From: Agriotes lineatus
Taxonomy: Eukaryota > Arthropoda > Insecta > Coleoptera > Elateridae
Length of the DNA stretch: 64,000 bases
Assembly (NCBI GenBank): GCA_940337035.1
Contig: CALNHX010005218.1
Location: 47,286-111,285 of the forward strand
Reading direction: 5' to 3'
Position 1 is the first letter of the stretch; the number at the start of each line of letters is the position of its first letter. Of the stretch, positions 43,430 through 54,418 are shown piece by piece. The notes below the pieces were generated by a model. The model had not been told where the DNA came from. It searched no databases and saw nothing but the letters and a program-made list of their open reading frames with translations. The position numbers and the translations under genes were made by a program.

Positions 43430-43634
43430 TGATAAGTTTAAACAAATACGGTTCAATGTTCAAAAAGTATAATTTAAAACACAACCATCTACAGCTTAAG
43501 GTTCACACACTAGTGAAGTTAGTTAACAGGAAGTAGTACATTAAACAACAGAAAAAGTGGGAGGTATTACCAACTTATCAAAAAACTAAACATAATAAAA
43601 CAATAATTTGAATGTAACTTATGTAACTTCAATA
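43430..43634 (-). repeat. Copia 5' LTR
   Basis: Matches 29008-29212 in length and, as far as I can compare, in sequence. On the minus strand it is followed directly by GGTTATGTGCCC, a plausible primer-binding region. Confidence 0.9.
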
Positions 43635-44340
43635 TTAATATTAGTTCTCTTTGGTATTCGTTTAAATTATGTTGTAATTTTTCTTCGGAATCCGCCACAA
43701 TCACCATGTCGGCCGCAATTTTTCCTGTAGATGTATTGTTTCTACCTTCCAAGATCCTGTTTTCATATTTTTACATCTTTTTTGCATTTTTATGGCTTCA
43801 TCTACAACCATTGAATATAGCAATGGCCTGAGTACACACCTTTGTTTTAATTCTTTAGATTCGTAGTTTTGTGTTTTTACTTTATTTATGTTATTCTTGT
43901 CTAGGGAATTGATTATTTTTTATCAACTCTTTTTCTACTCTTCTTTTCCTTAAGCATTCCCAAACATCGTTTCTCTTTATCTTATCGGAAGCTTCCTTCA
44001 GGTTTATGAATATAATTTGAATTTCTTTTCCTTTACTTATTCATTTTTCTCCTATTTGTCTTAGTGTGAATATTAGGTCTTGGGTACTTCTACCCCTTCT
44101 AAACCCATGTTGTGGCTCTCCTATCGTTCTATTTCTTTCTCTCAGTCTATTGTCTATTATTCTGGTGAAAACTTTTCCTGGTATACTCCAGTATTGTGGT
44201 ATTTCTGTTGTTTTAATAACATTATTTAGACAATTTTTAAAGACTCTTTGCTTCATCTCTCATATCTTTCAACATATCTGATGTGTAACTTCCTCTTCAG
44301 ATATCGGCTGTATAGTTTTTCTTCAATTATTTTCCAGTTG
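43635..44340 (-). pseudogene. RTE-like LINE reverse transcriptase, part upstream of the copia insertion
   Basis: Minus-strand fragments in order: SIPGKVFTRIIDNRLRER and GEPQHGFRRGRSTQDLIF near 44050-44190; a decayed middle with stops and several frame changes; then IAADMVIVADSEEKLQHNL near 43660-43715, the YADD-equivalent with the tyrosine lost (AADM). It reaches the copia target site at EYQREL and continues at 29007. The endonuclease is not visible. Confidence 0.75.
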
Positions 44341-44354
44341 TATTATTTCCTGTT

Positions 44355-45125
44355 CTTGTTCCGATTCAATAGATTGGATTGAGTTTAAACGTGCATTCTC
44401 TAAAACAATTTCGATATTTTTACATCTCTTCCATCTATTCACTTTGTTTACATATACAAAAGTAGGCTGGTAACTAGGTCATAACTTATCTGTAGGGCAA
44501 AGGAATATTACCCTACATGACAACCATAACCACACAGCAACCGATAAACTATTGAACAAATCACGGATGTTATGAATCATAACAGCCTCAGATGTTTTAA
44601 AAGCCTCGCTCTACGAGCTCGGATTTCAAAACATCTGCGGCAGTTATGATACTCATAACATTCCTAGATTTGTTAATAGCTATTACCCATGCATCCTCAA
44701 AAACAATTTTTTATATAACTATTCCATCTATTCATGATTTAATGGATTTGATTCAGTTTAAACAAGGGGTCTCTAAAACAATTTCGATATGTTTACATCT
44801 CTTCTATATATGTATTCACGATTCAATAGATTGGATTGAGATGAAACATGCATTATCTGAAACAATTACGATATATTACATAACTCCTACGTTTATTCAC
44901 GATTCAAGACATTGGATTGAGTTTAAACATTCATTTTCTAAAACAATTTCGATATTTTTACACCTCTTCCATCTATTCACGATTCAATAGATTGGATTGT
45001 GTTTAAACATGCATACTCTAAAAGGATATCGATTTTTTACATAACTCATATCTATTCACGATTCAAGAGATTGGATTGAGTTGAAACATTCATCCTCAAA
45101 AAGATTATCGCTTTTTTACATAACA
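44355..45125. repeat. ~80-bp tandem repeat, six degenerate copies
   Basis: GATTCAA(T/G)AGATTGGATTGAGTT-like starts recur near 44364, 44732, 44820, 44900, 44978 and 45060. Each is followed by AAACATGCATTCTCTAAAAC-type sequence, CGATAT and TTTACAT. The step is near 80 bp. Between the first and second copies an unrelated ~250-bp block with a hairpin interrupts the array. Confidence 0.75.
44569..44659. repeat. Imperfect 43-bp inverted repeat (hairpin)
   Basis: The left arm begins GTTATGAATCATAACAG and includes CAGATGTTTTAAAAGCC. The right arm is its imperfect reverse complement, ending ATACTCATAAC, with a 5-nt loop. It lies inside the block that interrupts the 80-bp array, so it may be a small MITE or its core. 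Confidence 0.75.
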
Positions 45126-45295
45126 CAACACCTGAAACTTGATACTAAGTGTGTCCCTATTCTTTCAGCATAAGTCAAACGTCAACCTTAAGCAAGAAAG
45201 TACATATTACGTAAAAAATAACCCTGTTACAGTATTGTTAGTGATAAGTGTAATAAGTGTGAAGATATAAACTACAATTAAATATTAAAAAAGTT

Positions 45296-45370
45296 GCCGG
45301 TACTGGGAATCGAACCCGAGCCTCCTGGGTGAAAGCCAGGTAGTTATCCTAGCCACTAAACCATATCAGA
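45296..45370 (-). tRNA. tRNA-Glu(UUC)-like sequence, degenerate
   Basis: The minus strand shows a D-arm region (TGGTTTAGTGGCTAGGAT), an anticodon stem CCTGG/CCAGG with loop CTTTCAC (anticodon TTC), and the T-loop GTTCGATTCC. The acceptor stem is poor: TCTGATA against TACCGGC leaves at least two unpaired positions. The T-stem has one C-C mismatch, and the anticodon side is three bases longer than a usual tRNA-Glu. It is therefore probably a pseudogene or the head of a tRNA-derived SINE. No clear oligo-T terminator follows. Confidence 0.6.
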
Positions 45371-46546
45371 TTTTACCTTTTGCTCATCAATCTGCTGTTG
45401 CCGGAGATGAATGATATTTAAACTTAAATGCATTTATTTTAAAGGTTGAATTTTTATCACTAAAATTAGTTCAACAATAAATTATTATTCAAATATTAAC
45501 ACATTGGAAATTAAGCGACCATTTTTAATGAATTATTTAATCATTATAATCAATTTGTGCTATAACTGTTATAAATTAATTCGGTATGCAAAAGTATCAA
45601 TATTTAAATCCACGCTCAAAATGGGGCTAAAACATTTTAAGGGGAAGGTTTCATAATTTTAATTCCCTCCTACTGTCATAAAACAGGTGACGTTAGACCA
45701 ATGCGACTTTATATCAAAATGATTAGTATTTCAACTCAAAACTTTCAAACGGCCTAAATGTAAGGAATTCCATAAAAAAAGCACGTTTGATTTGCCACAC
45801 TTTTTTGAGAAGCCCTGTATAATCAAAATATTTTAGTAATGTGCACCACTTTTGTAGCTACAACTTTTATATAAGCAATATTTATGTAACTCTCGTAGTT
45901 TTAGAAATATCTTCTACCCGTCCATCGTTGCTGAACCCTGTATTGTGGTCGTTTAAAAATATTCATGTTACATGTTTTTGAATATCCCAATTCCAGTTTG
46001 AGCTACGTCATTAGTAGCCGGTAAAGTTATTATTGTACTGAGTGCCACCTACGTAACAGAGGTTGAACTATTTTTAGCAGAGAAACACGTATCAAAGCTT
46101 GAATTGCCAGCACGGAACTTACCCATGGTGAGTACAAGTATTTAGTGTTTCGCCGTCATCTACTAAACTTCTGGTTCAAATTATTTGAACTTTTACTATG
46201 TTTTGTTTTACTGTTTGGGGAGTATTTCTTACAGAATAAATTCAAAAACGCACTTTATTTTAATCAAAACCGTCATTTATAAACTAAATTTTAAATACGG
46301 TTGTGCCCTTCATTGAATCTCTGCTTATTATCGTATATTGTAGTTTTCATTTGGTACAGTATTAATTGTAGCGTCAGCTCTCAAGTGAAGTCATGATAAC
46401 TGCAATTTGTAGGTTACATTTCTGGAGTAAATCTCCACCTTAAAACTTTGAATTACATAAACGGACTGGAGTTTTAGGCAATTTATGAAATTACATAAAA
46501 TGCCTAGTCATATAGAATGACTGAATTATACAAATTGCCTGTGACA
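45371..46546. other. No recognisable gene
   Basis: AT-rich sequence with only short chance frames. No terminal repeats or motifs could be assigned. Confidence 0.5.
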
Positions 46547-46861
46547 TACAGGGTGGCGACTTGAGCGACGCAGCATAAGGATTTCAATGGTAAATTTTTA
46601 ATGTGTGATTATTGGCTTCCTTTTAGAGCTAAAGTGTACAGAAGTTTTTTGTAGAGAAAAAAATACTGCATCTGTAGATACTATTGTTTATAATTTTCCA
46701 ATTTCCAGAACCCTATAAATTAAAGAAATAAAAATGCTATTTTTGACAAAAATCAGTGGTGCTTTGGAAATATGTAAACAAACAACATGGATATTTACTT
46801 TTGTCATTGCTGTTTGACGTTTATAACAGATCATTAAATATTCTTCCAGTAAAAAGTATAA

Positions 46862-47876
46862 ATGATAAAATGGTTTTATGCTGGAAATAGTACTCGTCAA
46901 GTAAGTGCCTTGTTTAGTGTGAAATATCCGAATCGGCAAATTCCAAGTAGTTCAAAGATTATTGATAGATTAATACGTAAATTTGAAACTACAGGCACAG
47001 TATTAAATAATTGTAAATGTAACAATTACGCTGAAAAAGTTCAGCAACATGAGGAAAATGACAACACCTTGAATGTTTTGGCAGGATTAGCTGCAAATCC
47101 CAGTGTAAGTTTAAGGCAAATAGCGCAAGATATTGGCTTGCATCACAGCCGAGTCCTGCGAATTTTGAAAAAGACACAAGATTCGCTCTTACAAATAACA
47201 GTGTCATTAAGAGTTGCTTGAATGTGATATGGAGAAAAGAAGTGCATTTTGCTTCCAAATTATGGAAAAATGTAACGAAGACAGGGAGCTTTTGAATAAC
47301 GGTTTGTTTACGGATGAATGCACATTCACACTGCATAATGAACCAAATGTGCAAAATTGCAGAGTATGGGCTACTGACCCAATATCCCCAAAAAGTTAAT
47401 GTTTGGGAGGGAATACTAGATCATCATATTATAGGACCATTTTTCTTAAGTGAAAACCTCGCAGGAGAGCGCTTTTTGCAGTTGTTAGAAGAGGATATAG
47501 CTCCGGCGGTGACTGAAGTTGCTAGAGACTATCAAGAGATTTGGCTTCAGATGGATGGGTTCCCCGCACACAACAGTTGTGAAGTGCAAGACTTTGTAAA
47601 CTACAGTTTTTCCAATAAGGTGATTGGTCCAAGTTATTTAATTAACTGGCCTGCTAGGTCCCCCGATCTTTCGCCCAACGATTTTTTTCTTTTGGGGACA
47701 TTTAAAATCGCAAATTTACTCTGGAAGAATCTTTCAAACTATTGAAGAGCTATAATATTGCGTTTAACCCCAATGCGATAAAATATCACTATATCATAAA
47801 TGTTAGACGGCAATTTTACGATAGTTTGGGTCATTATTTAGTAGTTAATGGTGCTTTGTTTGAACATTTGTTATAA
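46862..47876 (+). pseudogene. Mariner-type transposase (apparent DD41D), frameshifted; left arm only
   Basis: ATG 46862 begins MIKWFYAGNSTRQVSALF, a mariner N-terminal HTH. A second HTH follows (NPSVSLRQIAQDIGLHHSRV). After breaks near 47205-47390 come LFTDECTFTLHN (first D), VNVWEGILDHHIIGPFFL, WLQMDGFPAHNS (second D) and WPARSPDLSPNDFFLLG (third D). Counting residues, 41 lie between the second and third aspartates, so DD41D. The C-terminus VVNGALFEHLL ends with TAA at 47874-47876. The three aspartates survive, but the gene has at least two frame breaks. Confidence 0.85.
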
Positions 47877-47954
47877 TTTATTGTTTGTGGTTTTGTATTA
47901 TGATTATTCGTACCATCGAAGTCATAAAAAACTGGAACAGGAAAATTACGCAGT

Positions 47955-48090
47955 TACCTTATTTTTCGAAAAGTGTAGTTTTGATGTAACATTTTGACTG
48001 AACTGAACGTTATTAAAGGAGACAGCCCACCTTTAATAATGTTCAGTCAAAATGCCACATCTAAACTACACTTTCCGGAAACAAGGGTAT
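47955..48090. repeat. Small foldback MITE
   Basis: The left half includes AGTGTAGTTTTGATG and CATTTTGACTGAAC. The right half is its reverse complement with a few changes (GTTCAGTCAAAATG, CATCTAAACTACACT). The two meet near AAAGGAGACAGCCC. The equivalent place in the right arm (near 62375) lacks it. Confidence 0.75.
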
Positions 48091-48109
48091 CTACGTATTT
48101 TTCGGGTCT

Positions 48110-49045
48110 AGGACATATCGCCGAATGGACAAAACGCCGAATCGTATTTTAATGCCCAAAACGCCGAATCGTGCCCAAAACGCCGAATTCGTTTGAGTGG
48201 ACAAATCGCCGAAAATGCCCAAAACGCCGAATGCTGTCGGTGGACATATCGCCGAAAATGGACAAATCGCCGAATTAGTTGGCGTGGACAAAACGCCGAA
48301 AATGCCCAAAACGCCGAATTCTCTCGGTGGACATATCGCCGAAAATGGACAAATCGCCGAATTAGTTGGCGTGGACAAAACGCCGAAAATGCCCAAAACG
48401 CCGAATTCTGTCCGTGGACATATCGCCGAAAATGGACAAATCGCCGAATTAGTTGGCGTGGACAAAACGCCGAAAATGCCCAAAACGCCGAATTCTCTCG
48501 GTGGACATATCGCCGAAAATGGACAAATCGCCGAATTAGTTGGCGTGGACAAAACGCCGAAAATGCCCAAGACGCCGAATTCTGTCCGTGGACATATCGC
48601 CGAAAATGGACAAATCGCCGAACCGTGTAAAATGACCCCACATGGATCGGAAAGTTGGCATCGCTCGATTTTGTTCAAAACCCCCGTTTGTGTCGGTGGA
48701 CATATCGCCGAAAATGGACAAATCGCCGAATTAGTTAGCGTGGACAAAACGCCGAAAATGCCCAAAACGCCGAATGCTGCCGGTGGACACATCGCCGAAA
48801 ATGGACAAATCGCCGAATTAGTTACCGTGGACAAAACGCCGAAAATGCCCAAAACGCCGAATTCTGTCGGTGGACATATCGCCGAAAATGGACAAATCGC
48901 CGAATTAGTTACCGTGGACAAAACGCCGAATCCTGTGAGTGGACATATCGCCGAAAATGTCCAAAACGTCGAATTAGTGGGCGTGTACCAAACGTCAAAG
49001 ATGTCGAAATCACCAATTCCTGTTAGTGGGTATGGTACAAATTAA
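48110..49045. repeat. 87-bp-period GCCGAA minisatellite, left arm
   Basis: ATTAGTTGGCGTGGAC-type phrases recur at 48274, 48361, 48448 and 48535, and after a unique ~75-bp interruption at 48730, 48817 and 48904, each step being exactly 87 bp. Inside each unit CGCCGAA recurs about four times. Because 87 is 29 codons and the unit lacks stops, long frames stay open on both strands (for example 282 codons on the plus strand). I do not regard these as genes. Confidence 0.92.
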
Positions 49046-49837
49046 GGATGCAGAATATTTTACGGCCAAACAAATAGCGAGAATTGTTTTCAAGTTGTTA
49101 TTTCTAAGTTACAACAATAATAAATTCAACTAGCAATTGCTGCCAGCATAAACAACACCTGTAAACTAATAGCTGATATTCTAACTAAAATTTTTGATAT
49201 CCCGTGTGCATTTTTGTGATTGAGTATTGAGGGTGGTGTCATTTTGTTCCTTATGCTGGGACCCGCGACTGGGATGAGCGAGGGGGCTATTTGGGGATAA
49301 GTTATTATTTTAAAATATAAATAAAGTAAATATGTTTTAAAAACCAGAATATTTATTTCATATTCTATATCGCCCATATACTGCAACTTATAATCTAAGA
49401 AAATAAAGTGATAATTGACCGTCATTGAATCCAAAATGGCGAACTTTAATTTTTTTATTTAAAAAACTCTTTGGATATAAAACAACAGGAAGGAGCATTT
49501 ACCAGATCAGGTTGCGTCGAGAATGGAGGTTGCATATGGCGGATAGTTGTTTCCGTTTGACACTGGCGTACTGTCTGTAAAGGATATATTATGGGTTTAT
49601 TATATGTCAAGGATGAACATTTTATGTATTTCTACACATTTATATCGGGTGATTATAAATGTTTTTCCATCAAGCTACTATGAAATATTTGTTATATGAA
49701 TAATATGTAGGTGGCACTGTAAGTCTATGTCAAATTCGAAGTTAGCAGGTTAGGTTTTGCGTCAGTCTTGATTATAAAATCACCCGGTATATTAATGCCT
49801 AGACAAGCTATTAGGTTTGCTTATTGGAATGTATATA

Positions 49838-50227
49838 CAGTCTGTTCAACAAAAAAGGCCCCGCCTTCTAGCTACTTTATTATTTATTTTAGACCCAATA
49901 AACCATATATAAAATCAAATGACACATAAAAACCTATATTTTAACACAATCAAGAAATTTGTATCTTCAATTGTTTCAGAGTGGTGAAATATTTATATTG
50001 TTGAAAAGAGAAAAAAAAAACCTCTATCAGAAAATGTAAAAAAATATATACAGTCATTTAAAAAAATTGCATGTAACGTCACCACTCTGAAACAATTAAA
50101 GATAATTTTTTTTTGATAGTGTTAAAATGTAGGTTTTTATGTGCCATTTGATTTGATATCAGGTTTATTGGGTCTAAAATAAATAATAAAGTAGTAGAAG
50201 ACGGGGCCTTTTTTGTTGAACAGACTG
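49838..50227. repeat. Palindromic TA-flanked MITE in the left arm (390 bp)
   Basis: The ends are CAGTCTGTTCAACAAAAAAG and the matching inverse, followed by GCCCCG, with TA at both sides. The arms stay complementary far inward (GAAACAATT and AATTGTTTC blocks). The corresponding right-arm site holds a different MITE. Confidence 0.85.
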
Positions 50228-50811
50228 TATATGAATTAAATAAATTATTATTTATTATTATATTATAATTGTTTTACTGAGTTTAAAAATTGTCGTTACT
50301 TGTATTAAACAAATTTTAATAAAAAAACATTATGTAAGTTAATTCACATTAACATTAATTTAACGAGTTTCTGCTACAATCGCAAAATTTATATGGTGAT
50401 AAATATAGAATAAGTTGGAGTTTTAACAAATTTATTTATTTTAATTTCTCTTAAATTTATTTATTTCCAACAGACAAATATAAATATTTCTAATATATGT
50501 ATTTTTAAAAATAAATTATAAATTGACTTAGGTATCCATTTTTAATAAAAGTAGTAAATAAACGACATAAGGAAACATTCTTGTGCTTGGCCTTTTTCTA
50601 CAGTACCTTAAATTTTACTAGAATTGTTCTAAGCTTTTCTATATTGACTGCACTTTTTTATTTGTATGTGTTGTTTCACAAGATTGTCTGAATAGATTTT
50701 GTTAATCGGTTGTTATTTCGTCATTGGTCAACGCACAAACATCTAACAGAAATTCTAGAAATGCAAGTTTATAATGTGTTTACTGCATTCAGTCTAGACA
50801 CTATATATTAT

Positions 50812-51120
50812 ATACTAGCTGACCCGGCAAACGTTGTTTTGGATTATGACATGATTGGGAAAACCTTTCAAACCATTAAGCACAGAATGATAAAAGTATG
50901 ACTGCAAATAGAAAGTCGTACAGTGTATAGAAAAACACACTCTGGATATTTTCCAATTTTCCGACTGTCCCTTTGGATTTTTCTGAATTGTCTTTTTTTG
51001 TTAAACCACCTCGGGAGTGTGGCGAACAAAACAAAAAAAAATCATCCAAATCGGTTCAGTCGTTCTCGAGTTTTTGCATTACTAACACACGGTGAGTGAT
51101 TTTTATATATACAGATTATA
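50812..51120 (+). repeat. Interspersed repeat beginning CTAGCTGACCCGGCAAACG
   Basis: The start phrase and the later CAAATCGGTTCAGTCGTTCT, ending in TATATATACAGATTATA, form a pattern that I recall from many arthropod genomes as a widespread non-coding repeat. I cannot assign it to a named family from the sequence. Confidence 0.55.
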
Positions 51121-52379
51121 TTGCTTAAATAATGTGCAATCATTTATCCAAAATGAATAATTGGCCCAGTCAACAGCGTGTTTCTTGTGTTAACCAATTC
51201 GTCAAAACTAATTTTGTGATTTCAACCTTTGACTATATAGTCAAAGATTTCAACCGAACGCGCCTCTTGCGAGAGAACAATGTGGGCATTAAAATTCGGA
51301 CGAAAAGCCCAATGCGGTGGAAATGCCGAAAACGTCATAGGTACATGGGACATTAGAAGAATTAACAAATTCTCAATATTCTGTTACATACAATAGGTAC
51401 CTAACTATTGTTTCTTTTACTAAGCGGTACAAACTTATTTTCGTGAACAAACTTTGTTGTCAATCATGGATTTGGAGTACTTTTTCTGCCATATTACCCA
51501 AAGAATTATTTGAATAACTTGGCATTTTTCCTTGAAGAATTCATTAGCAAGCGCAGTACTATATAACATAGGCAAAGTTGTGGTATGAGCGTTACATGTT
51601 TTTCTTCTTATAAATTTATAAAAAAGGCCACGCTCCACAACTCAGGAATGCCAGTTGATCCAATATTAACTTCCAATAGATTTGAGTACAGCTATTATTA
51701 TGTGCAATTCTCATGGAATGATCACCCAATTTTCGGTTAAAAAATGCCATCTTTAGATGTATCAAAGGCCGTTGTAGTCGACGGTTTACAGTCAGAACTA
51801 ACTTTTCCAGTTTGGTGATGCAGGAGTAATGGCAAAACAGATATGTGTATTTTGTGTCTGCTATCATATACCATAGAATTGTGGGTAGACAGAGTTATTA
51901 GCACTTGATTGGAACTATAAGTCTGACTTAAATTAACAATTTCGCCTAGCAACCATATGATGTCTTACGTTGCAACTTCTGTTAGATAATGACGGAACAT
52001 CAACAATCATAGTCGACCTTTTTGTTTAGCACCCTTTGGAAAGAACAGTGTGTAAATTGTTTCCGGAAATGTTTTAGAAATGTAAGCACACTGGGCCATA
52101 AATACCGCCACTACCTCTTTTATTTTTTATGGCACTTAAACATTTTATAAGTTTGCTATTTGTTTTGTATAATCGTTTACCTTTAATTTGATACCCAACA
52201 AGTTCATGTTTAGTTTTTTCTTTGAATATAAAACGACAGGAAGGAGTCTGGTCTTTTATTGGCCGTACTTAAAAGTGCGACTGAAATCGCCATATGCAAC
52301 CTCCAAGTATGACTCATTTGTGGTAGTTTATTCATGGTAGTTGTCAAATAACGTGATCATAGAGGTATAATTTTTGCAT
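51121..52379. other. No recognisable gene
   Basis: Centre of the foldback structure. A phrase near 52225-52310 (AATATAAAACGACAGGAAGG, then CGCCATATGCAACCTCC) resembles the arm sequence near 49475-49545, so this may be another partial copy of that family. Confidence 0.45.
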
Positions 52380-52427
52380 TTTAATTGTATAAAGCCTTAG
52401 TCAATGCGTACTTATTTTCAGATAATG

Positions 52428-53838
52428 TGTGCCCTCTAAAAGTATACAAACCTGCAGAAGGTTCACATTCTCCGGCTAGCTCACTTCTCGGCAACAATTT
52501 AAATAAAATGTGGGTTCGTATTTTCACTTCATACATATGGGTAAGGTTCAATAAAATACAAAGTGGGCGCCAGCAATTTAATAATTGCATTTAACTAACA
52601 TAACATAGGTATATATTTATATTTACAAATGGAAAATCGGAAATGTATATTCTGTACCTTTTAAATTATATATTAAATCATAGGTACATAATTAGAATTA
52701 AACAATTGAATGAAATGTTTTAAATCCGATCTTAAGTATAATCGGAGAGCTCTCCCTGGTTATAAAATATAGGTTGTTAAAAACTATATATCTAATTAGC
52801 TGTTATAATTAAAATTTAGTATAACAAATGTTCAAAATTCATACTGATAAGCAGTAATGTTTACATGCAAATCGGTAGTGACAGTTTAGAGTTATTTAGC
52901 AAGATTTAAGGTGTATTGACAATGAGGTAAGTCAAAAAAAACCAGTTAGATAAGGACAGGGGTTTATAGTTGAAGTTTTAGGAGCTTCCGCTGCGCAGAA
53001 AGCCACATCTGTGCACTGCAGTGTCGAGCAATAACTGCACCGTACTTACTGGGTCAACTTGAGGTAGGAAGCTAATAAAGGCCAGCCAAGGGGGCAGAGG
53101 CTCCTTGAGGGAGTTGCAGATGGTGCACCAGGTCCAAGAAGGTAGATGGACGGCAATGGTACCTCAACCAGTTTGAGCAGTGCGGTATGCCAAATAAGAT
53201 AGAGGATTACTCTGCGATGCTGAACTGGTGGAAGACATCCAGGTAAACAAGGCTCTTTGGGGGAATAGCTGAGAGCGCACCAGGTCCGATTAGACGAAGG
53301 GGTGGTGTCGGAACCTCAATCCGTCGAGCAGAGTGGTATAAAAAAAAGCTAGACAAGCATTCACAGGTAAGACGCTGGATTAAATAATTAGAATTGCACC
53401 TACCAGCTAAGTGAGCTGCCTTTCTTAAGAAACGTCGCACCATGTGCTTCGGAAAATGTCAGAAATAACGGTCACTTCAATATCACTTTATTATGCCGAT
53501 TATTTCCTAATTTATGCACATAATATAACAACTGTATGTTGCAGGATGACGGCAGAAATATTTAAATTTCACAAAGCCTCGAGTCAAGATGCCATACCTC
53601 GACGATGGTACAGGCAAGAATCCTCCATATCCAAAAATTCAGGAAAAGGCTTTTTTTATAACATTTTCAAAAATCCCTAAATCAGAATGTCAAACCTTAA
53701 AGAGGAGTTATGTGTGTATGCAACCTTTGAAGCAAGATGGGTTGCATACTTGTTAAGGGAAATTATTGTATGTGTAAATGCAACATTTTGAATATATTAA
53801 ATAATAAACCTTGTAGCTAATTACACTGGAATGCTACA
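52428..53838 (-). repeat. Gypsy-3 3' LTR
   Basis: It begins TGTGCCCTCTAAAAG and ends GAATGCTACA on the plus strand. It is 1,411 bp, against 1,406 bp for the other copy. The differences I noticed are mostly single-base length changes in homopolymers. Confidence 0.92.
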
Positions 53839-54418
53839 CTATCCCTTCACAAGAAAAAAGAACAGAAAAAGACAACGTCTCAGATACCAGAATATTCCAT
53901 TTCATAAAACCCAACCAAAAGATGTTATCCTTCAACTAAAAGAACTATAAGTAAGCTAACTTAGAGACCTAGAATACTATGCTAAACTACTTATATCTAA
54001 TCTACTGGGACAACACAAGTTACTCAGTCCGTCGCTGCGAGGTGGAAAAGCTGCGCCGGTGGACTAAATAATCGTAAGTACACAAATACTTATTAACTAA
54101 CCCTTTCAAAATAAACAAAGAAAATGATTAAAGGATATATAATGCTATGCTGTAAGGAAGCACTCAAGTTACTTTACCTAATCATAATTGCCCAAAAGAA
54201 TCTCGTAAGATGAAATTCCATCACAAAGTTCCTGTGCCAGAAATAAACCATTTCTGCAAATTCAAGGGAAATGCAAGGAACTAGCTTTAGACGCATAGTC
54301 TATATTAAAAAGCTCATAATGATCTTGCCTGACCTGCACACGTCTTGAAGCTATCTAAACTTCTAATAACGTATCATATTCACGTTACTGGATCATTCCA
54401 TCACATTGGACAGAGTAT
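53839..54418 (-). other. Non-coding remainder of gypsy-3 between the reverse transcriptase and 3' LTR
   Basis: RNase H and integrase would be expected here, but no motif of either is found in any frame. The reverse transcriptase similarity ends at an A/T-rich run near 54421-54432, which may mark the deletion point. Confidence 0.6.

Larger units (their letters stand above)
29008..43634 (-). mobile_element. Copia (Ty1) retrotransposon, split by gypsy-2
   Basis: The element is bounded by 205-bp LTRs at 29008-29212 and 43430-43634, flanked by TTAAT at 29003-29007 and 43635-43639. Coding is on the minus strand: gag, protease, integrase, reverse transcriptase, RNase H, the Ty1/copia order. The reverse transcriptase is interrupted by gypsy-2 at 30200-40280. 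Without it the copia element would be about 4.5 kb. It inserted into an RTE-like LINE, whose two halves lie directly outside the target duplications. Confidence 0.92.

Noticed and set aside
48197..49045. A 282-codon open frame of 29-residue repeats as a protein gene
   Set aside because: The frame is a by-product of an 87-bp tandem repeat. Other frames on both strands are equally open, and the inverted copy has single-base deletions.
53207..53680. Frames of 78 residues on both strands near 53444 as genes
   Set aside because: Repeated in both gypsy-3 LTRs and without recognisable domains.
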